Source: JAMZMI01 sp039944535 (GTDB lineage: Bacteria; Bacteroidota; Bacteroidia; Cytophagales; Cyclobacteriaceae). Taken from it: a stretch of DNA of 64,000 nt. This document shows, one piece after another, positions 1 through 6,586 of the stretch. The translations under genes were made by a program, and so were the position numbers. Below the pieces are notes generated by a model. The model worked only from the letters and a program-made list of their open reading frames with translations. It did no database searches and was not told the origin of the DNA. How positions within the stretch are numbered: position 1 is the first letter of the stretch; the number at the start of each line of letters is the position of its first letter. Location: contig JBDUYP010000023.1 in the NCBI GenBank assembly GCA_039944535.1, positions 62,001-126,000 on the forward strand. The letters are read 5' to 3'.

Positions 1-120
1 CGGTACGCCCATGTTTTGAGCAACAGAGATGATGCTATTTTGATGTTTGTTCAGGTCTGCCAGCTGCGCGAGAGTGCAGATAGTGCTGGCAATTTGCGGT
101 TCTAAATCGTGGAATACCAT
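1..120 (-). CDS. Unidentified protein, N-terminal 40 residues only
   Basis: An ATG on the minus strand at 120 opens a frame that runs off the left edge of the window; 40 residues are visible, beginning MVFHDLEPQI. The visible part looks like a soluble helical N-terminus (alternating Leu, Ile and Ala with Gln and Asn) with no signal peptide or membrane segment. I do not recognise the family. It lies downstream of threonine aldolase on the same strand, separated by about 150 bases holding a promoter-like pair at 144-174, so it may have its own transcript. The real start could be internal; nothing about function can be inferred. Confidence 0.5.
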   Translation of the reverse strand, partial: MVFHDLEPQIASTICTLAQLADLNKHQNSIISVAQNMGVP

Positions 121-143
121 AGCAGTAAATTATGAATATTTTG

Positions 144-174
144 TAAAAATATATTATTATTCCAATAATGCAAA
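144..174 (-). promoter_or_regulatory. Possible Bacteroidota-type promoter for the partial gene at the left edge
   Basis: Read on the minus strand, TTTG (174-171) is followed after exactly 19 bases by TATTTTTA (151-144). The second box differs from the TAnnTTTG consensus only at the last base. The region from 121 to 269 holds no gene and is very AT-rich. Prediction by eye only. Confidence 0.35.
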
Positions 175-269
175 CGTTTTCAGTAATTGTAAACCTAAGA
201 ATTTTGCATGTCTTTTAATACTGCTTTTTGCTTTTTGTCAACCTAAAACCGATAATTTTTGAAGCACTA

Positions 270-1274
270 TCAAGCAATTGCGATTAATACTTGACTCATT
301 GCGCTTTCATCAATGCCGAGGTGTGTCACAAAGCGTACTGCGTTTGGTCCGAATGCTACAGCCAGAATCCCACTTTTCTCCAGCTTGATTAAGTATTCAT
401 CAGGTGTAATGCCTTCCAGGTAAGCGATGACAATATTGGTGTCGACGGGCTCTACGGCAGAAACGAAGTTTTGAGATTTTAAAGCTTTGCCAATCTGCTC
501 TGCGTGGATGTGGTCTTGTTGTAACCTTTCCACATGGTGATCGAGTGCATAGCTGGCTGCAGCAGCCAAATATCCGGCCTGTCTCATAGCTCCGCCTAGC
601 ACCTTCCGCACTCGTTTGGCTTGCTTGATGGTTTGCCTCCTTCCTAAAACTGCCGAGCCCACGGGTGCTCCGAGCCCTTTGGAGAAGCAAATGGAGATTG
701 TGTCGAACAGGGGACCATAAGCTTTGGCGTCATCTTCGGTTTTGACCAAAGCATTGAATAAGCGCGCACCGTCGAGATGCAGCTTCATGTTTTTAGCCTT
801 ACACAGTGCGGAGATCTTTTTTAGTTCCTCAAAATCATAAACTGCTCCTCCACCTTTGTTCATGGTGTTTTCTACGGAGACCAATGTACTTGGAGGAAAG
901 TGAATGTCATCAGGGTTGATGGCTGATTCTATCATGCTTGCAGTCAATCGCCCTCGGTTTCCATCGAGTAGTTTTGGGGAGAGCATACTGTTATAGGCCA
1001 GCCCACCCCCTTCATACAGATATATGTGAGATCGTTTGTCACATATCACCTCTTCTTGTGGATTTGTATTGACGCGCAGTGCGATTTGATTGGCCATGGT
1101 TCCAGACGGACAGAATAGAGCCTCTTCAGTTCCAAAGATTTCTGCCACCTTCTCTTGCAGAGCATTTACAGAAGGGTCATCACCAAAAACATCATCGCCC
1201 ACTTCTGCTGTCATCATGGCCTCCATCATATCAGGAGTGGGTTTTGTTACCGTGTCACTTCTTAGATCTATCAT
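270..1274 (-). CDS. ltaE: Low-specificity L-threonine aldolase
   Basis: A fold-type I PLP enzyme that cleaves L-threonine or L-allo-threonine to glycine and acetaldehyde in the cytoplasm. The N-terminus MIDLRSDTVTKPTPDM is the family signature. HLDGARL (about 166-172) supplies the Asp that contacts the PLP pyridine nitrogen, and CFSKGLGAP contains the Schiff-base lysine (K199). The 334 residues match the family. I chose the ATG at 1274; an in-frame TTG at 1292 would add six residues that do not belong to the conserved start. It is divergent from kdsC, about 85 bases away. No neighbour works in glycine metabolism directly. Confidence 0.93.
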   Translation of the reverse strand: MIDLRSDTVTKPTPDMMEAMMTAEVGDDVFGDDPSVNALQEKVAEIFGTEEALFCPSGTMANQIALRVNTNPQEEVICDKRSHIYLYEGGGLAYNSMLSPKLLDGNRGRLTASMIESAINPDDIHFPPSTLVSVENTMNKGGGAVYDFEELKKISALCKAKNMKLHLDGARLFNALVKTEDDAKAYGPLFDTISICFSKGLGAPVGSAVLGRRQTIKQAKRVRKVLGGAMRQAGYLAAAASYALDHHVERLQQDHIHAEQIGKALKSQNFVSAVEPVDTNIVIAYLEGITPDEYLIKLEKSGILAVAFGPNAVRFVTHLGIDESAMSQVLIAIA

Positions 1275-1360
1275 TGAATCGAAAATAGTCAAAAGAGAGC
1301 AAAGCCAGTTTGATTCCCTGAATGCAATACCTTTGGCTATTCAAGATCAAAACCTAAAAA

Positions 1361-1837
1361 TTGGACAAGAGTAAAAAACTAAAAATGTTGATCCTGGATG
1401 TAGATGGCACCATGACAGATGGGGGCGTCTATATCACGGAGGAGGGTAAACAATTCAAAAAATTTCACGCTCACGATGGTCTGGGTATTCGCCTTGCGAT
1501 CAAGAAGGGTGTAGATGTAGGAATCATCAGTCATAGTATGGTCAATACCATGGTGACTGAGAGGGCTCATATGCTTGGCATGAAATATACGTATGTCGGT
1601 CAGCGGCCAAAACTGGAGGTGCTTCATGAGTGGCTTGAAGAATTGGCGATAAACATAGATGAAATTGGTTTCATTGGGGATGACCTCAATGATTTGGAAA
1701 TCATCGAAAATGTTGGTTTTTCGGCTTGCCCGGCAAATGCTGTTGACAAAATCAAACAGACAGTAGATGTGGTGTTGGAAAAAGATGGGGGAAATGCTGC
1801 CGTCAGAGAATTTATCGATCGATTTATCCTCGACTAA
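1361..1837 (+). CDS. kdsC: 3-deoxy-D-manno-octulosonate 8-phosphate phosphatase, KdsC-type HAD hydrolase
   Basis: Dephosphorylates KDO-8-phosphate to KDO, a step towards the inner core of lipopolysaccharide. It is a minimal HAD protein without a cap domain. Motif I is DVDGTMTDGG (residues 13-22, nucleophile D13, acid D15), motif II is the Ser in IISHS (about 55-59), the conserved Lys is in QRPK (about 81-84) and motif III is GDDLND (106-111). At 158 residues it is somewhat shorter than E. coli KdsC, as is common in Bacteroidota. The first codon appears to be TTG at 1361; the next ATG (1385) would remove the first beta strand. It overlaps the convergent hydrolase gene by four bases. A YrbI-type phosphatase for a related sugar acid cannot be excluded. 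Confidence 0.88.
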   Translation: MDKSKKLKMLILDVDGTMTDGGVYITEEGKQFKKFHAHDGLGIRLAIKKGVDVGIISHSMVNTMVTERAHMLGMKYTYVGQRPKLEVLHEWLEELAINIDEIGFIGDDLNDLEIIENVGFSACPANAVDKIKQTVDVVLEKDGGNAAVREFIDRFILD

Positions 1838-2703
1838 AATTTCTTGACATGCTGCGCGAAATACATCAACGGCATGGACCAAAGCTTCTCCTGAAATTTA
1901 CTCCTGAAAAACCCGAAGTGAGAAATTGATTTTAGCCCAAGGTCTTTCGGTCTGATGTACTGGTATGATGTCTTGGCATTGCCATACCTATGCATCAAGC
2001 CCTGAATACCCTCGGCAGGAGCAAACATGTTGTCATCTGCCAATCCAACAAAGTGAATGGGGATGCGGAGACTATCGAATTTTTCTTTTGCTCGCGCATC
2101 AGATTTCACATAACCTTCATGGGAGAGTCCCCACGTGCGCCACTCTAAAGCAGCGTCTTCAGACAAGCTCACATTTCCGCCCATAGCCCATCCGGGAAGA
2201 TAACCAAAAATGAATGTGGTAACCGGAATGATTAAGTGCCAGAAGAGCAACACTTTTACTTTTGGGAAACCACTCCAATATCCGTGATACGCTGACGAAG
2301 AAGCAACCAAATACGCAGCACATATTCTTTTGCTACTGTTGGCATAGGGCATGATTTGACCTGCTACACTGTGTCCGAGAAGGAATATTTTGTCGTACTT
2401 GTTTGAAGCCCAAGTGATTACTGCTTCCAGATCTTGTTTGCCCCATTCATGCATAGTAGCTGGAGAAAAGGCTATCGGCTGGTGTTTAGATTCACCTATA
2501 CTTCTGTAGTCAAAGGTTACAGCGTCGAACTCGGGGTATTGAGCAGCAAATGCAGCAAAGCCCTTATAATATTGCTGAGGCGCCCCAGCCGCCGGACAGA
2601 TGATAATCAGGTGTTGTCCTTTTTTATCAGCTTGATACAATCTCGTTCCAATGGAGTGACCATCCGCAGTTTCTATGAAAAACGAGTCTTGTTGGTTTGG
2701 CAT
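1834..2703 (-). CDS. Alpha/beta hydrolase, predicted serine hydrolase
   Basis: A 289-residue single-domain alpha/beta hydrolase without a signal peptide. The nucleophile elbow is GHSVAG (S112). A second-triad Asp lies in GLADDNMF (D223 or D224) and the His in KSISHFGFFR (H262), so the triad is complete. A Tyr/Trp-rich lid segment (about 139-175) contains hydrophobic stretches that could contact a lipid or membrane. The overall pattern resembles a Bacteroidota/Proteobacteria group of uncharacterised hydrolases close to the serine aminopeptidase S33 family. The substrate is unknown. It is divergent from sucD with its own promoter-like boxes, and converges on kdsC with a four-base overlap. Confidence 0.8.
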   Translation of the reverse strand: MPNQQDSFFIETADGHSIGTRLYQADKKGQHLIIICPAAGAPQQYYKGFAAFAAQYPEFDAVTFDYRSIGESKHQPIAFSPATMHEWGKQDLEAVITWASNKYDKIFLLGHSVAGQIMPYANSSKRICAAYLVASSSAYHGYWSGFPKVKVLLFWHLIIPVTTFIFGYLPGWAMGGNVSLSEDAALEWRTWGLSHEGYVKSDARAKEKFDSLRIPIHFVGLADDNMFAPAEGIQGLMHRYGNAKTSYQYIRPKDLGLKSISHFGFFRSKFQEKLWSMPLMYFAQHVKKF

Positions 2704-2739
2704 TTAAATAATTTGGTATTCTTAAAGGCGGGAATGCCG

Positions 2740-2770
2740 CAAATGTATAGGATTACTTTAAATTGGGAAA
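2740..2770 (-). promoter_or_regulatory. Predicted promoter of the alpha/beta hydrolase gene
   Basis: On the minus strand, TTTC (2770-2767) is followed after 19 bases by TACATTTG (2747-2740), a perfect TAnnTTTG -7 box. The start codon is at 2703, leaving a leader of about 30 bases. The upstream box has one mismatch to TTTG. Confidence 0.5.
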
Positions 2771-2773
2771 CCA

Positions 2774-2804
2774 TTTGGCAATCACCCCAATTCAAATATT
2801 TTTG
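2774..2804 (+). promoter_or_regulatory. Predicted promoter of sucD
   Basis: TTTG (2774-2777), 19 bases, then TATTTTTG (2797-2804), a perfect match to the Bacteroidota TAnnTTTG -7 box. The start codon follows at 2826. It sits only a few bases from the divergent hydrolase promoter, so the two may compete for polymerase. Confidence 0.65.
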
Positions 2805-2825
2805 CACCAAAAGAAATAATCCCCA

Positions 2826-3701
2826 ATGAGTGTTTTAGTAAATAAGAATTCCAAAATTATAGTTCAGGGTTTCACAGGTACCGAAGGTACATTTCATGCT
2901 ACTCAGATGATCGAGTACGGCAGTAACGTCGTAGGAGGAGTAACCCCAGGAAAAGGAGGACAAACCCATCTTGACAGGCCAGTTTTCAACACCGTGCAAG
3001 AGGCTGTTGATCAGGCAGGAGCTGACACTACTATCATCTTTGTGCCGCCTGCTTTCGCAGCGGATGCAATCATGGAAGCGGCAGATGCAGGCATCAAAGT
3101 GATCATCACTATCACGGAAGGTATCCCAGTAAAAGATATGATGATTGCCAAACCATACGCCAAGTCAAAAGGAGCTAAGCTTGTTGGGCCAAACTGCCCG
3201 GGGGTAATTACTCCAGAGGAGGCTAAAGTTGGTATCATGCCTGGCTTTGTTTTCAGAAAAGGAAATGTGGGTATCGTGTCTAAGTCCGGTACTTTGACCT
3301 ACGAAGCTGCTGATCAGGTGGTGAAAGCAGGTTTGGGAATAACTACAGCCATTGGTATTGGTGGTGACCCCATCATCGGGACATCTACTAAAGAAGCGGT
3401 TCAGATGTTGATGGAAGATCCTGAAACTGAAGCGATCGTAATGATCGGTGAGATCGGTGGAAATTACGAGGCAGAAGCGGCCAAATGGGTAAAAGAAAAC
3501 GGAAACAAGAAACCTGTGGTAGGATTCATCGCAGGACAGACAGCACCTCCGGGAAGAAGAATGGGGCACGCAGGAGCCATCATCGGTGGAGCTGACGATA
3601 CAGCAGAGGCCAAGATGAGAATCATGGCTGAGAATGGCATTCACGTGGTGCAATCACCAGCCGATATTGGAGCAACGATTAAAGAGGCTTTGGCTTCTTA
3701 A
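2826..3701 (+). CDS. sucD: Succinate-CoA ligase, alpha subunit
   Basis: Alpha subunit of the TCA-cycle enzyme that converts succinyl-CoA to succinate with formation of ATP or GTP; it works with SucC, which is not in this window. The CoA-binding Rossmann half begins with IIVQGFTGTEGTFH (11-24). The active-site loop GRRMGHAGAII carries the phosphohistidine (H248), and GPNCPG (121-126) is the conserved CoA/active-site cysteine motif. The length of 291 residues is standard. It is transcribed alone, between a clear promoter (2774-2804) and a terminator (3723-3753); separation of sucD from sucC is common in Bacteroidota. Confidence 0.96.
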   Translation: MSVLVNKNSKIIVQGFTGTEGTFHATQMIEYGSNVVGGVTPGKGGQTHLDRPVFNTVQEAVDQAGADTTIIFVPPAFAADAIMEAADAGIKVIITITEGIPVKDMMIAKPYAKSKGAKLVGPNCPGVITPEEAKVGIMPGFVFRKGNVGIVSKSGTLTYEAADQVVKAGLGITTAIGIGGDPIIGTSTKEAVQMLMEDPETEAIVMIGEIGGNYEAEAAKWVKENGNKKPVVGFIAGQTAPPGRRMGHAGAIIGGADDTAEAKMRIMAENGIHVVQSPADIGATIKEALAS

Positions 3702-3722
3702 TAGTTACAAGTTTTAACGAAG

Positions 3723-3753
3723 AACCCCCGGCTTTTTAGTCGAGGGTTTTTTT
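3723..3753 (+). terminator. Rho-independent terminator after sucD
   Basis: AACCCcCG pairs with CGaGGGTT across a short loop (GCTTTTTAGT region), with a single mismatch, and is followed by an uninterrupted run of T ending at 3753. It begins about 20 bases after the sucD stop. Confidence 0.85.
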
Positions 3754-3790
3754 ATGCTCTGTTCATAAAAAACAAAATGTAAATTTTGTT

Positions 3791-3821
3791 TTTGCAAACT
3801 CAGATTTCCGCACTACGTTTG
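3791..3821 (+). promoter_or_regulatory. Predicted promoter of the methionine operon
   Basis: TTTG (3791-3794), exactly 19 bases, then TACGTTTG (3814-3821): both boxes fit the Bacteroidota consensus. Transcription would start near 3828, about 15 bases before the first stem of the SAM riboswitch. Confidence 0.7.
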
Positions 3822-3842
3822 CATCTCAAATCGATAAACGAT

Positions 3843-3935
3843 CGATTTATTAAGAAGCGCTGAGAGACAGGCTCTATGACGCGCTAGCAACCCCCACCCT
3901 AAACGGGAAGGTGCTAATGCCTGAATGATAAATTG
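3843..3935 (+). promoter_or_regulatory. SAM-I-type (S-box) riboswitch
   Basis: The RNA has the S-box core in order: AAGAAGC, GAGAGACAGGCTC, TATGA (kink-turn side), AGCAACC, then GGTGCTAATGCC. P1 forms between CGATTTATT (3843-3851) and GATAAATTG (3927-3935), nine pairs including G-U. P2 is GCGC with GCGC, enclosing GAG with CTC. P3 is CCC with GGG (around 3894-3907). It binds S-adenosylmethionine and represses methionine genes; here it precedes metY-metX. No classic terminator with a T-run directly follows P1, so control may act on translation or further downstream. A SAM-I/IV variant is possible. Confidence 0.9.
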
Positions 3936-3942
3936 AATGTAT

Positions 3943-4047
3943 ATGAAAATCAGAAAAGTTACCCCGGTCACTGAAGGCCACCAAAATGTAGTAGGACTGT
4001 TTTACAGCGTCATTTGCTCAGACAAATGCTGTATGTGCTGCCTTTGA
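3943..4047 (+). CDS. Cysteine-cluster leader peptide (34 codons) between SAM riboswitch and metY
   Basis: An ATG eight bases after the riboswitch opens a 34-residue frame that starts MKIRKVTPVTEGHQ and ends CSDKCCMCCL before TGA. Five of the last ten residues are cysteine and one is methionine. It lies in the roughly 210-base transcribed stretch between the riboswitch and metY. The hairpin-forming segment at 4004-4032 overlaps the cysteine codons. Polycysteine leader peptides that sense cysteine supply are established in mycobacteria; a similar role here is inference. It may instead be a small metal-binding protein. No recognised family. The reading frame is certain; its translation is not shown. 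Confidence 0.55.
   Translation: MKIRKVTPVTEGHQNVVGLFYSVICSDKCCMCCL
4004..4032 (+). promoter_or_regulatory. Hairpin overlapping the cysteine codons of the leader frame
   Basis: ACAGC (4004-4008) pairs with GCTGT (4028-4032) and ATTTG (4012-4016) with CAAAT (4023-4027), leaving a three-base bulge and a six-base loop. A ribosome waiting on the cysteine codons at 4027-4041 would block this stem. Whether it matters for expression is unknown. Confidence 0.4.
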
Positions 4048-4070
4048 TCAAATTTGGCTCATTTCGGATT

Positions 4071-4085
4071 TTGAGACCATCTCAA
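4071..4085 (+). promoter_or_regulatory. Short perfect hairpin in the metY leader
   Basis: TTGAGA (4071-4076) and TCTCAA (4080-4085) form six pairs around a three-base loop, 24 bases after the leader frame stop. There is no T-run right after it, so it is not a typical terminator. The rest of 4086-4161 is AT-rich and shows nothing else. Confidence 0.35.
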
Positions 4086-4161
4086 TGATGAACGATACGT
4101 TTGTCCTAAACAATCCAACTCTATCTAATAATATTTTTTTGAAATTAATAACCCATTAAAA

Positions 4162-5475
4162 ATGTCAGAATTAAGATTTGAAACACTTCAGCTACACGCT
4201 GGACAGGAAATAGATGAAACAACAGGGTCAAGAGCTCTGCCTATATATCAGACCACCTCATATGTTTTTAAAAACTCAGAGCATGGAGCCAATCTTTTTG
4301 GCTTAAAAGAATTCGGTAATATCTACACCCGAATTATGAATCCCACCACTGATGTGTTGGAAAAGCGTATCGCGGCTCTGGAAGGTGGTGTGGCAGCAGT
4401 GGCGACTGCTTCGGGGCAGTCTGCACAGTTCCTGGCGCTTAACAATATCATGGAATCTGGCGACAACTTTGTCTCAACCAGATTTCTTTATGGTGGGAGC
4501 TATAACCAGTTTAAAGTAGCCTTTAAAAGACTCGGAATAGAAGCCCGTTTTGCGGATAGCGACAAACCAGAAGATTTTGAGAAGCTGATTGACGAAAATA
4601 CCAAGGCACTTTATCTGGAAACAATCGGAAACCCTGAGTTTAATATTCCGGATTTTGAGGCTATTGCTGCCTTGGCCAGGAAACATGATCTTCCTCTGTT
4701 TGTTGACAATACGTTCGGTGCAGGTGGCTACTTGTTTCAGCCCTTGAAGCATGGAGCCAATGTGGTTACAGCCTCTGCTACCAAATGGATAGGAGGACAT
4801 GGAACCTCAGTAGGAGGGATCATCGTCGATGGTGGGAATTATAATTGGGGCAATGGGAAATTTCCACAGTTTTCTGAGCCATCGGAAGGATACCACGGAC
4901 TGGTTTTTTGGGACGTTTTTGGTGAAGGCAATCCACTGGGACTGCCAAATATTGCATTTGCAATCAGAACTCGCGTAGAAGGTCTAAGAGATTTTGGTCC
5001 GGCACTGAGCCCTTTCAATTCGTTTTTGCTCACGCAGGGCTTAGAGACACTTTCGCTGCGAGTGCAACGAACTGTTGACAATGCCTTGGAATTGGCTGAG
5101 TGGTTGGAGAAACATCCTAAAGTAGCCAAGGTGAATTACCCGGGGCTTAAGAGCAGCAAGTACCATGATTTGGCTAAGAAATATCTGAAAAATGGTTTTG
5201 GGGGTGTGCTTTCGTTTGAATTAGAGGGCGATAAAGAGCAGGCAACTGGCCTTGTTGATAATCTGGAGCTGGTCAGTCATCTAGCCAACGTAGGGGATGC
5301 TAAAACGCTGATCATTCAGCCATCTGCTACCACGCACCAGCAACTTTCCGATGAAGAGCAATTGGCTTCAGGAGTATTGCCAAATCTGCTGAGAGTATCA
5401 GTGGGAATTGAGCATATTGAGGATATTAAGGCCGATTTTCAACAAGCTTTTGATAAAGTATATGCAAATAACTGA
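4162..5475 (+). CDS. metY: O-acetylhomoserine sulfhydrylase (O-acetylhomoserine aminocarboxypropyltransferase)
   Basis: A cystathionine-gamma-synthase-family PLP enzyme that makes homocysteine from O-acetylhomoserine and sulfide (or methionine with methanethiol). Family signs are RFETLQLHAGQ at the start, YTRIMNPT (55-62), EGGVAAVATASGQSA (74-88) and the PLP lysine in ASATKWIGGHGT (K208). The length of 437 residues and the long insert before NWGNGKFPQF are typical of MetY rather than of MetB or MetC (about 380-400). It is the first structural gene of the riboswitch-controlled operon and overlaps metX by 14 bases, which supplies its substrate. Cytoplasmic. Confidence 0.95.
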   Translation: MSELRFETLQLHAGQEIDETTGSRALPIYQTTSYVFKNSEHGANLFGLKEFGNIYTRIMNPTTDVLEKRIAALEGGVAAVATASGQSAQFLALNNIMESGDNFVSTRFLYGGSYNQFKVAFKRLGIEARFADSDKPEDFEKLIDENTKALYLETIGNPEFNIPDFEAIAALARKHDLPLFVDNTFGAGGYLFQPLKHGANVVTASATKWIGGHGTSVGGIIVDGGNYNWGNGKFPQFSEPSEGYHGLVFWDVFGEGNPLGLPNIAFAIRTRVEGLRDFGPALSPFNSFLLTQGLETLSLRVQRTVDNALELAEWLEKHPKVAKVNYPGLKSSKYHDLAKKYLKNGFGGVLSFELEGDKEQATGLVDNLELVSHLANVGDAKTLIIQPSATTHQQLSDEEQLASGVLPNLLRVSVGIEHIEDIKADFQQAFDKVYANN

Positions 5476-6451
5476 GTCAGTCAAAGGAATGGAGTTTGCT
5501 AAGGCAGCCACATTGAAAGTAGCCGAGCCATTGCATCTGGAGTGTGGAGACACACTCCAGAATGTAAAGATCCGGTATAATACTTTCGGTAAACTCAACG
5601 CAACCAAAACCAATGTAGTATGGGTGTTTCATGCCCTCACTGCTAACAGCAACCCTGTGGAATGGTGGCCAGGGGTAGTGGGCGAAGGAGAGGTGATCAA
5701 CCCGAAAGACCATTTCATCATTTGTGCCAATATGTTGGGTTCGTGCTATGGTACCACCGGCCCGACCAACTCTAAGTTTCCGTTGGTTACCATCAAGGAT
5801 ATGGTGAAGCTCCATCAGGTTTTGAGTTCGTACCTTGGCATAGAGAAAATCTATCTTGGCATTGGTGGGTCTATGGGTGGACAGCAGCTGCTGGAGTGGG
5901 CCGTGCAGGAGCCCGAGCGTTTTGAAAACATTGTGCCTATGGCTACCAATGCTTTTCATTCACCATGGGGTATTGCCTTTAACGAGGCTCAGCGTATGGC
6001 GTTAGACAATATAGACCCATCCAAAGGCCTGGAAGCTGCTCGTGCCATAGCTATGCTTTCTTACCGTCACTATAATACTTTCGCGAAGACGCAGGAAGAC
6101 GTGGATCAGAGGTGGGATGGATTCAAAGCATCGTCTTACCAGCAATATCAGGGAGAGAAGCTCAGAAAGCGGTTTTCAACGAATAGTTACTATACGCTTT
6201 CCAAGGCGATGGATAGCCATCACATTGGGAGACATTTTGGGAGTGCTGAGGCAGCATTGAAGCGCATCAAATCCAGAGCTCTGGTCATAGGAATTGATAC
6301 TGACATCCTTTTTCCTAACAATGAGCAGGAGTTTATAGCTGAGCATATCGTGAATGGACAGTTTATTAAAATCGCCTCTGATTATGGTCATGATGGCTTT
6401 CTGACGGAATTTTCTCAGATTTCTGACTTACTGAAGGGGTTTTTACAATAA
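5462..6451 (+). CDS. metX: Homoserine O-acetyltransferase, MetX family
   Basis: An alpha/beta-hydrolase-fold acyltransferase that acetylates homoserine from acetyl-CoA, feeding MetY. The oxyanion/nucleophile elbow is GIGGSMGGQQ with S137. HALTANSNPVEWWPG (57-71) and NMLGSCYGTTGP (90-101) are MetX signatures. GIDTDILFP and SDYGHDGFL provide the Asp and His of the triad near the C-terminus. I chose ATG 5462 (329 residues), inside the end of metY; a start further upstream is possible but adds non-conserved residues. The acyl donor could be succinyl-CoA in some MetX-like enzymes, but the MetY partner favours acetyl. A following GC-poor stretch holds no convincing terminator. Confidence 0.93.
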   Translation: MQITESVKGMEFAKAATLKVAEPLHLECGDTLQNVKIRYNTFGKLNATKTNVVWVFHALTANSNPVEWWPGVVGEGEVINPKDHFIICANMLGSCYGTTGPTNSKFPLVTIKDMVKLHQVLSSYLGIEKIYLGIGGSMGGQQLLEWAVQEPERFENIVPMATNAFHSPWGIAFNEAQRMALDNIDPSKGLEAARAIAMLSYRHYNTFAKTQEDVDQRWDGFKASSYQQYQGEKLRKRFSTNSYYTLSKAMDSHHIGRHFGSAEAALKRIKSRALVIGIDTDILFPNNEQEFIAEHIVNGQFIKIASDYGHDGFLTEFSQISDLLKGFLQ

Positions 6452-6586
6452 CCCGGAGTTGCGGAGTTTTTTTAAAAAATGTTAAATATCGGTTTGAGGA
6501 CCCAATAATTAAATTAAACCTGCGTTTCTTTGGTGATCACAGCAAACGGATAGTTTGTTGCAACTGTTTACCAACTAGAACCGCCC

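Noticed and set aside
47..262. Plus-strand frame of 71 codons at the left edge
   Set aside because: Mostly antisense to the partial minus-strand gene and AT-rich spacer; no ribosome site or coding pattern.
1379..1882. Open frame of about 167 codons on the minus strand under kdsC
   Set aside because: Antisense shadow of a well-supported KdsC; composition is not protein-like (many Ile/His/Phe without a fold pattern) and no homology pattern.
3165..3653. Minus-strand frame of 162 codons under sucD
   Set aside because: Antisense shadow of SucD, rich in Cys/Ser/His in a way typical for read-through of coding DNA.
6452..6480. Possible terminator after metX (T-run after CCGGAGTTGCGGAG)
   Set aside because: Only three pairs in the stem; not convincing.
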